Positions 57,087-64,000 of a DNA stretch of 64,000 nt are shown one piece after another. How positions within the stretch are numbered: position 1 is the stretch's first letter; every line of letters starts with the position of its first letter. The notes under the pieces were generated by a model. That model made no database searches. It was not told the origin of the DNA and was given only the letters and a program-made list of their open reading frames with translations. This DNA is from Panagrolaimus kolymaensis (taxonomy: Eukaryota > Nematoda > Chromadorea > Rhabditida > Panagrolaimidae). Where the stretch lies: the NCBI GenBank assembly GCA_028622995.1, contig JAJQJQ010000014.1, positions 4,340,001 to 4,404,000 on the forward strand, written 5' to 3'. The translations under genes and the position numbers were made by a program.

Positions 57087-59959
57087 ATGCTTACAGCAAC
57101 ATCAGTTATTGAACAATTAGAAAGCCATCATCGGGATATTAAAACTAGCATTCATTCTGAAAACGATTTATCCCCAGATAAATATTCTTCCCCTGAAGAT
57201 GGAGCTAAATGTGTTATTTGTGATGATGATGCACATGGAATGCATTTTGGTGTAGCCGCGTGTCGAGCCTGCGCTGCATTCTTTCGACGCTCTACCATAA
57301 CTAACAGGAAATATGTTTGCCGATTTGGTGGTAATTGTGATGTTGGAAAAGGTAAGGAAGCATTCAAGAATTTCTGGGGAGATTAGGAAACAGAAGCTTC
57401 GATGCTTCATTTCCATTTTAAACTTTTTGCTTGTTTTTACATCAAAAATGGATTGACTGGTTTTGATTTTATTTTTTCTCCATTTTTTTTTTCAAAACTT
57501 TCTGTTCTTGATTTTGGCACTATTTTTATTTTTAATTCCATTTTATAATAGAATTTTTATTTTTGGGATTGAGTTCGATTTCATGAACTTTTAAATTTCC
57601 TGTTTTTAGTGGGATAAAATACAAGTTTTTTGGATCGTTTTTTAACGATAAAAAATGTGAAAACACAATTCAAAAACTTAACTCTTATATAAATATCACG
57701 CTTCTGTCAAAAAATTTGTTTGTTCTAAAAACCAAGCTATGAAAATGTTTTAATTTTTAAAAATTCTGGGCATCCTCAAAAACAACCCAGAACATTTAAA
57801 TATTTATTTTTTCTATTTATAATTTTCAGATGTTCGATGTTGTTGTCGAGCATGTCGCCTAACCAAATGCCTTTCACTTGGAATGAAAACGGATGCAGTT
57901 CAACGACATCGAGATAACATCGGTCCAAGAAAGCGTCAAAATGATTCTCCATCAGATACAGCATCACCAAGTGATCGAGTAGTTCCAATAAATAATTTTC
58001 CATCTCCATTAGCTGATATTTATTCATCTTCTTCCTCTTCTTCAAATGGGTTAATTTTTCATCCAAATGGTTTAAATAATCATTTATCAATTATTTCTAC
58101 GCCTCCCTCAGTTTCATCATCAAATATGACATTTTTTGATAAAGGCAAAACTTATGCTCTTTTAACGAATGCCATTTCACCCACGAATACCTCAACTTCA
58201 TCATCAGCCGGACCATCTACGGTTATCACTCCATGTTATGAACATCCATCAACAAGTTTAATTCAAAATTATTCTAATTTAATTTCAAATAATTCTGCAT
58301 TCACCGCAGTTGCATCTTCATTTAATATTGGTGGAGCTGGAGGAGCTGCCTCTTCGTCATCGGAAGTATATACTCATTTACTTACAAATGCAATTTATTC
58401 AAAATTAAACTTACCTCAAAATCATCCCATGCCATTGTGTACAGAAATTTTAAGAGGATATAAAAAATTATGTTCATTGAGAAAAACCACGAATCGATTG
58501 AAGGATGAAGCAGGGTTGCTCAAACTCTTTGATGATAGTGTTGTAAGTTTTTCTTATTAATTAACAAAAATATTTGTTAATTTTCTGGTAATTCTGAAAT
58601 AAAAAAATATGACATTTTAAAAATAATAATACATATTTCATTTTTTTTCGATATTATATTTAATTTTTTTCAAACAAAAGCAATAAGGATTCCAAAACAT
58701 AAATATTGGCTCTTGAACAGAAACTTTTGTAGAAATTTTATAAGCAAATTTAATTATTTCCTACGAAAATAATGTTAACTTCCTAAAACAGAGGTTTTTT
58801 GAAAATTACGCGGAAGCTTATTTGAAAATTTAGCAAGCAAAATGAAAACAAAAAAAAAAACAACGAAATTGACCATTTTTTGAAGTTTTTAACTCAAAAA
58901 CATGCAACTATAGAATATTTAAAAAAAATTTTTATTGTGTATTTGAGTTGAATAATTTTTCATATTTCAGGAGCTCACAGAAGGCACATACAATGACAAC
59001 CTTGCCACGATTAAAAATGACCTTTCACTTGTTTCTGAAATGATTTCGGATCATTTTGTTCCACTTCCAAGATTTTCTGTCACGGCGAAATGGGCGCTTC
59101 TAAGAAATTTCTTTTGTCCATTTATTTTATTTGAACGCGCTTTTAATACAGCGAGATTATTTCCGGATAAAAGTGATATGAGACTTTTAATTTCTTCCAG
59201 GCATTATGCTCAATTGGATAATTTATCAAAATTTTTTGATGTTGAATATTGTAAAGGTGCTCCAGCGGAAGTTGCGAAGTTAGTTTAAAAAAATAACTAT
59301 TTTTTGTCGTCGGTGATTATTAAAGATTTTGTGTTTTTTTAGAGTATTTCAAAAAACTTTCACCAAAGTTCGAAATTTAATTGTAAATGTTTTAATTGAT
59401 TTAACTCTAAGTGATGAAGAAATTTCTGGAGCATTTGGAGCACTTTTTTGGTCGGAAGGTAAGATAAATTTAGGTATTTGCAACCAAAACTAAAGAAAAA
59501 AAGTTTTATGTAAAAAATTGCAATTTTTTAAATTTTTTAATACTGGGAATTTTGGAATGAAAATTATTTTTTTTGGAAAATTTCAAAATAAAAATAGAGA
59601 AAGCTAAAATTTTCTTTTAAAAGTTGAGAAGTTTCTAGCAGTCGATAATCTAACCGCCGAGGAAGAATCTTTGGCTGACGAAACGAGAAATGCCGTATTT
59701 GAAGAACTTTATTACGCTTGCCGTTGTCGAGTATCCACAATTGAAGAGCTTGGAATTCGTTATGGAACTATTTGCAATCTTATTCCCGTCGTTAAAGTAC
59801 GATTTTTTTTGTTATTTTTTAATTTAAATGTTTTTACTATAAAAACATTTTTTTTAGAGAATTGCTGTGGAAATGGCAGATAATTTTTCAGTTGTAAATA
59901 TATTAAATATATTTGATGTTGATACATTCCTTCACAAAGTTTTGCCTCATACTTTTTAA
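57087..59959 (+). CDS. Nuclear hormone receptor (supplementary/HNF4-related type)
   Basis: Exons are 57087-57351, 57830-58542, 58971-59278, 59343-59458, 59639-59796 and 59858-59959, 553 residues. The DNA-binding domain spans about 42-107, with zinc ligands C42, C45, C59, C62, then C78, C84, C94, C97. Its P-box region (CRACAAFFRR) is typical of the nematode supplementary receptors derived from HNF4. A long Ser/Asn/Pro-rich hinge (about 115-300) links it to a ligand-binding domain containing VTAKWALLRNFFCPFILFER, the usual signature region. The protein ends with DTFLHKVLPHTF. Acts as a DNA-binding transcription factor; ligand and targets unknown. An ATG at 57073 is in another frame. Confidence 0.92.
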
Positions 59960-60408
59960 AATAATAATCCCTTCTTTTTATTATTATTGTTCATCGTTAG
60001 ATATTAGATAGCAAAAAATTTAATTATGTGTGTATATATTTTATTATTTTTTTTAAAGAGATTAGAAGACACAAAAATGAGACGCAAAAATTATTTACCT
60101 ACTTAACTTTTTATTTTTTTGAAAATACAAAAATGGTTGTGCCTTGAAAAAGAAGATTAGAATTTTATGATATCATTTGTTTGATTTTTTTTGAATGTTT
60201 TGAAAATGTACAAATTACAATTTTTTTCTTTATTAATTTTTTGTGAGATTACAAATATTTTATTATTAAAATTTAAATACAAAAATAAAAAATATACCCG
60301 TATAAATAATGTCTTTAAAATACAAAATGCTGACTCACGACACGAAAGAAAAAAAATTCAAATAACAAAAATTTTGTCGATACAAAAATTTTTAAAACCA
60401 CAAAAGAA
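59960..60408. other. Convergent 3' spacer
   Basis: Lies between the stops of the nuclear receptor (plus) and the receptor at 60409 (minus). The open frame at 60191-60523 on the plus strand overlaps the last receptor exon and has no gene features. Confidence 0.35.
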
Positions 60409-63314
60409 TCATTTTACTGAAACGAAAATAGTTACATGCGGTTTAGTGACTTTTCCATACATTAATAAAGGTTTAGCAATGCGTTTAACTTTTCGATTAA
60501 AAAATAGCAAAAATATTGGTTGAATGGTATTTCGAATATACATGGAAAAATAAATAATTACACTAATAAAATTTGATTGAGTTGACAACGACAATGAATA
60601 ATTATAACCAGTGATAATGAGAATTCGAAAATTTACAAAAAAACATGCATAAATTGCAACCGCCTAAAAAATGATTATTTGTATTTTTTTTTTAAAAATG
60701 GATTAATAATTTAATAAAGCTTTGATTTTTTATTAATTTATTTTATTGAAAACAAAAAATATATAAATAAATATATTTTTTAAAAGTCAAAAAATAAATA
60801 AACAAAAACAAAGAAGGTCTTTGCCTGTTTTTTTTTTGTTAGAATTTTTAACAAATTTTATTTTGAAAATTTTAATATAATTTATTTCCACCCTTTTAAT
60901 ATTATTACTGGTATGTTTTTAGTCTATTTTTTTATTTATAAAAGTGATCATAAATCACCATAAAGTGCAAGCAAACGTTTGCAAATTTTACTTGTTTTTT
61001 ATAGGAATTCTTTTTATGACGGTTCCTGCCTGGCACGACAAATTTTTTGCAAAAAAATCTAAATAAAAACTTTTACAAGCTTTAATCTATGTTACATTTA
61101 TTCAATTCTAAGAATTTTTAAGGTTTATGCATATTTTTTTTTGAAATTAATTTTATTCCAATAACAAAAACTTTAGCATAAATAAAAAAAATTTCCGCTG
61201 AAACATAGGCTAGTTAATAGCAAGTGAAAAAATTGTTGCATATTTATTAAAAAAAATCTCAAAGATTCTAGCACTAAGTATTTTTGGGACAGTAAAACCA
61301 TATCTTACCTGTAATAAAATAAATAAATCATTTTTATGTTTTCGATGTTCAACGGTGGGTTTAATTTTGAATGTTTTAAAAAAGTGTGCCACATCATATC
61401 GAATTTTAATTACAATGCAGGTATAAACTATTAAAGCAATGGCAGGAAAATAATCATTTACGATAGCTGTGGCCTAAAAAAAACCATACTGTTGTAAAAA
61501 AAAAAACAGTTTTTGAGATTAAAAAATAAACTTACCAAAACCATTAAATATTCTCCAAAAGTTCGAGTTTCACATGAAGAGTAAAAATCAATTTCTAAAA
61601 ATAGAACAAAAAAATTGTGTGTTTTAAAAATTGAGAAAAACAAATATTTAATTGTTTTTTTGTTTATTAAAAATGCTTAAAGCCATTATTTTAAAAGGTT
61701 AAAGGTCGCTGGTTTTTTAATAAACATAAAAAGCGTAGGTAAAAAAAACACTACAAACACCATTCTTAGAAAAAATAATAATTAGATTTTGCAAAAATAA
61801 AAAGTTGCATGTGCGTATTTTGCTTCTTTTTTTAAAAAGTTGAATAATAAACATAAAAAAATAGTTTTTTGAGGCAAAATTAGGAAATAATCGAATCCGA
61901 ATAAAAATATTTGCGCTAAGAAAAGAAAAGAAAGACATTCCTTAAAATTTTTCAATAAATATGGAAGACAATTTCCGAAAAAAAAGTTAAAAAAATCTTT
62001 CCAAAAAGGTTTTAGAGTCTCAAAAAAAGGAAAAATTTTTATTCCTTGAAAACTATTTCAAAAAAACTATTACTCATTTTCAAAGAACTGAAACAGGTGA
62101 AAAAAGTGAAACTACGATAACCTTTTCATTTTACTTGGCGCAAATTTAAAATTCAAATAAACTTTTTTTAATCAAAATTTTTAAGTAAAACTTTTTAGTT
62201 TTTTTGGCTGTCACTTACCATCATCCACTGTTGTTCCATTAAGAATAATTACATGAGGAGAAATAAGAGTATCAAAACATAAATAAAAATATTGTAAAAA
62301 TACAAAACCCGAAATATTACACCAAACAAAAGTAGCATGGAAAACGAGATATCGGAGATTAATTTTGGATGGAAAAATAAACATTATAAATCGAATTATT
62401 GATAATGCAAGTAAAAAAAATAATTCTCCGTGATACGATAAAGTTTCAGCAAAAGCTATGATAGGCATAAAATTTTGTGCGTTTGCTGCCTAAAAATGAG
62501 GAAAATTTTAATGGAAATCAAAAAGGTTAAAGTTTGCTACGTTTTTAGGTCAAAACCGAATATCCAAAAAAACACTGGTTTTTGTCAATAAAAAATTAAG
62601 AAACTTACATTTTGGGAGAACATGGTAATAGGTAAATATGCAAATTTAACCAATAAACTGACGATGTTACAAAATAATATTTGAAAACAATATGTATAAT
62701 ATGGCAGCTTTCGAAGAATAAAAAATCCCTAAAAATTATTTTGACATTAATACTTTTAGCGATTAATTATAATTCTTTGAAACTATATTTTTGTTTCAAA
62801 ATTTAATAATTCTTTAAAAAATAAAACATTTTGTTTATAATTTAAAAAAAAAATTATTTTTAAACGCTTATTTGTTTATGTTCTTGTTTCAGTTGATTGG
62901 AAATAGAAAAGCGAGTAAAATGTGTGCAGCTTTAAAAAAATACAGAAATTGTACTCTTTGACCTTTAAGGCCCATTAAGAATTAACCTTTTTTTTTACAT
63001 TTATTTTGGTTTTTAGTCTGTATTAATAAAAGTTTGATTTTCAAGCAATTTTAGTGCAAAAATTTTTAGAAACTTGACAAATTCAAAATTAGTAAAAACT
63101 TGAAAATTAAATAATTATTTTAAAATCAAGGAATTCTTCCAAAGAACAAGAATCAAAAAATAACGAAATTCATTGTACCTTGCCAAAAATAGACATTCAC
63201 AAAAAACAAAAAAACACTCTAACTTACTTTGATAAAAACAATCAACAAAAAAATATTTAATATAAATGAAATAATTCCGCATAAACTTAAAAATATGAAA
63301 GCCGAAATATGCAT
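60409..63314 (-). CDS. Rhodopsin-like nematode serpentine receptor (Srx/Srsx-like)
   Basis: Exons are 63314-63228, 62728-62609, 62489-62219, 61594-61536, 61473-61309 and 60663-60409, 318 residues with closed phases. Seven hydrophobic segments are seen. After helix 3 comes SIIRFIMFIFPSKINLRY in the position of the DRY region, and helix 7 ends NTIQPIFLLFFNRKVKR, like the NPIIY...NRKVR end of class A receptors. This sets it apart from the Srh-like cluster and the Sra-like gene. The start at 63314 is chosen because the ATG at 63324 is out of frame. Introns are long for the window. A CAGGTG (63648-63653) lies 335 bases upstream. Confidence 0.72.
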
Positions 63315-64000
63315 GATGATGCATTACACAAAAATTACAAATTAGTCAGAAATGAAAAAAAATTAATAAAAAACATTAAAGTCAACTTCTTTTCAAGTAC
63401 CTAATTTATTGAGAAATAAAACAAAATAAAAGTAAGCACCAAAAATTTTTTTATTTTTCTTAACCTTAAAAATTTTCCTCAACTTTTATTTCCTTTTTTT
63501 TCTTGAATTTTTAAGCAACCCTAAAACCACCTTTATCACTTATTTATTTGACAGCTTTTAATTTTTAATAACATTTTTTAATGTAATTCTTTCTTATTAA
63601 AGCTTAATTTTGAAAAATTTCTCTATTTTATTTTGTTTTTTTGAAAACAGGTGTAAATAAATAAATATTCGAAACGGAAAAATTTGTTTAAAGTAAATAT
63701 TGGTGAGAAAAAAAAATGGCGCTGGAATAATAAGAAAATGATGTTGAAGTGTAATGATAAAAAAAAACCTATGTTAAAACGTAATTAATACATCGATTTT
63801 CAACGATATTTTTCCAAACGGATCCTATGGTGACTATTTGGAAGCCTTCATAATTTATAATTAAAACAAAAAATGTTTTTTTAAAGGAAAAAAAATTCCA
63901 AACACATAAGTATGTAAGCTTTAAAAAAATTTTGGCTATCAGAAGTGATAAATCACATATAAACCTATAAAAGTCGATCGGCATTTGTTTAGTGAAAGAT
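63315..64000. other. Upstream region of the last receptor
   Basis: No supported gene; the minus-strand frame 63769-63984 has no recognisable features and could be an exon of a gene beyond the window or chance. Confidence 0.3.

Noticed and set aside
63769..63984. 71-residue minus-strand frame at the window end
   Set aside because: No recognisable domain and no partner exon in the window.
1..64000. CRISPR arrays, operons, ribosome binding sites or bacterial genes
   Set aside because: Spliced genes with short GT-AG introns throughout show that this is eukaryotic nuclear DNA; no regularly spaced direct repeats of CRISPR type were seen.

Overview
The window is nuclear DNA of a nematode. It is very AT-rich, with small canonical GT-AG introns (often 45-100 bases). 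The gene families are nematode-typical: cuticle collagen, Srh-like and Sra-superfamily chemoreceptors, SXP/RAL-2, a supplementary-type nuclear receptor, a CYP3-clan P450 and divergent F-box-like proteins. I read it as a rhabditid nematode. The abundance of F-box-like and FLYWCH-like expansions fits Panagrolaimomorpha-type genomes, but that placement is inference. Gene models were built by joining exons by hand; for nearly all of them the splice phases and total lengths close exactly.

Layout. 1-740: an inverted-repeat element cut by the window edge, carrying a nested TA-inserted MITE. 1363-4249 (+): cytochrome P450. 4588-18662: a cluster of four Srh-like receptor genes (three intact, one dead) with a CACCTG E-box 90-145 bases upstream of each. 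It is interspersed with a TTAA-flanked MITE, a 1.66 kb foldback, a tRNA-like sequence and a second copy of the 1-740 element. 18907-20141: a divergent pair of secreted-peptide precursors with identical exon lengths. 20524-23196: an F-box-like gene (with a GC-AG intron) and a decayed gene. 24146-25297 (-): cuticle collagen. 26952-28838 (-): an F-box-like protein made of two tandem modules. 29423-33087 (-): an 11-exon calpain whose first exon adds a signal peptide and a membrane span. 35244-35829 (+): a short F-box-family relative. 35957-37374 (-): Sra-superfamily receptor. 38486-39462 (-): SXP/RAL-2 protein. 40145-43820 and 45087-47462 (+): paralogous proteins with seven and four tandem zinc-finger-like repeats. 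A C-type-lectin-like gene sits between them, and a coding tail with one frameshift follows the second. 50047-50891 (+): stonustoxin-N-terminal-domain-like protein. 51295-52090 (-): a frameshifted cysteine-rich secreted gene. 52351-54539 (-): leucine-rich-repeat membrane protein. 57087-59959 (+): nuclear receptor. 60409-63314 (-): a further seven-helix receptor.

Biologically the window is an accessory, environment-facing region: chemosensation, secreted peptides, xenobiotic metabolism, lectin and LRR surface proteins, and F-box adaptors. Many genes are in recent paralogous pairs, and several show decay. The observations I would follow first are the peptide-precursor pair (dibasic site, C-terminal amidation glycine), the tandem FLYWCH-like repeat family with its conserved N-terminal module, and the membrane-anchored calpain.
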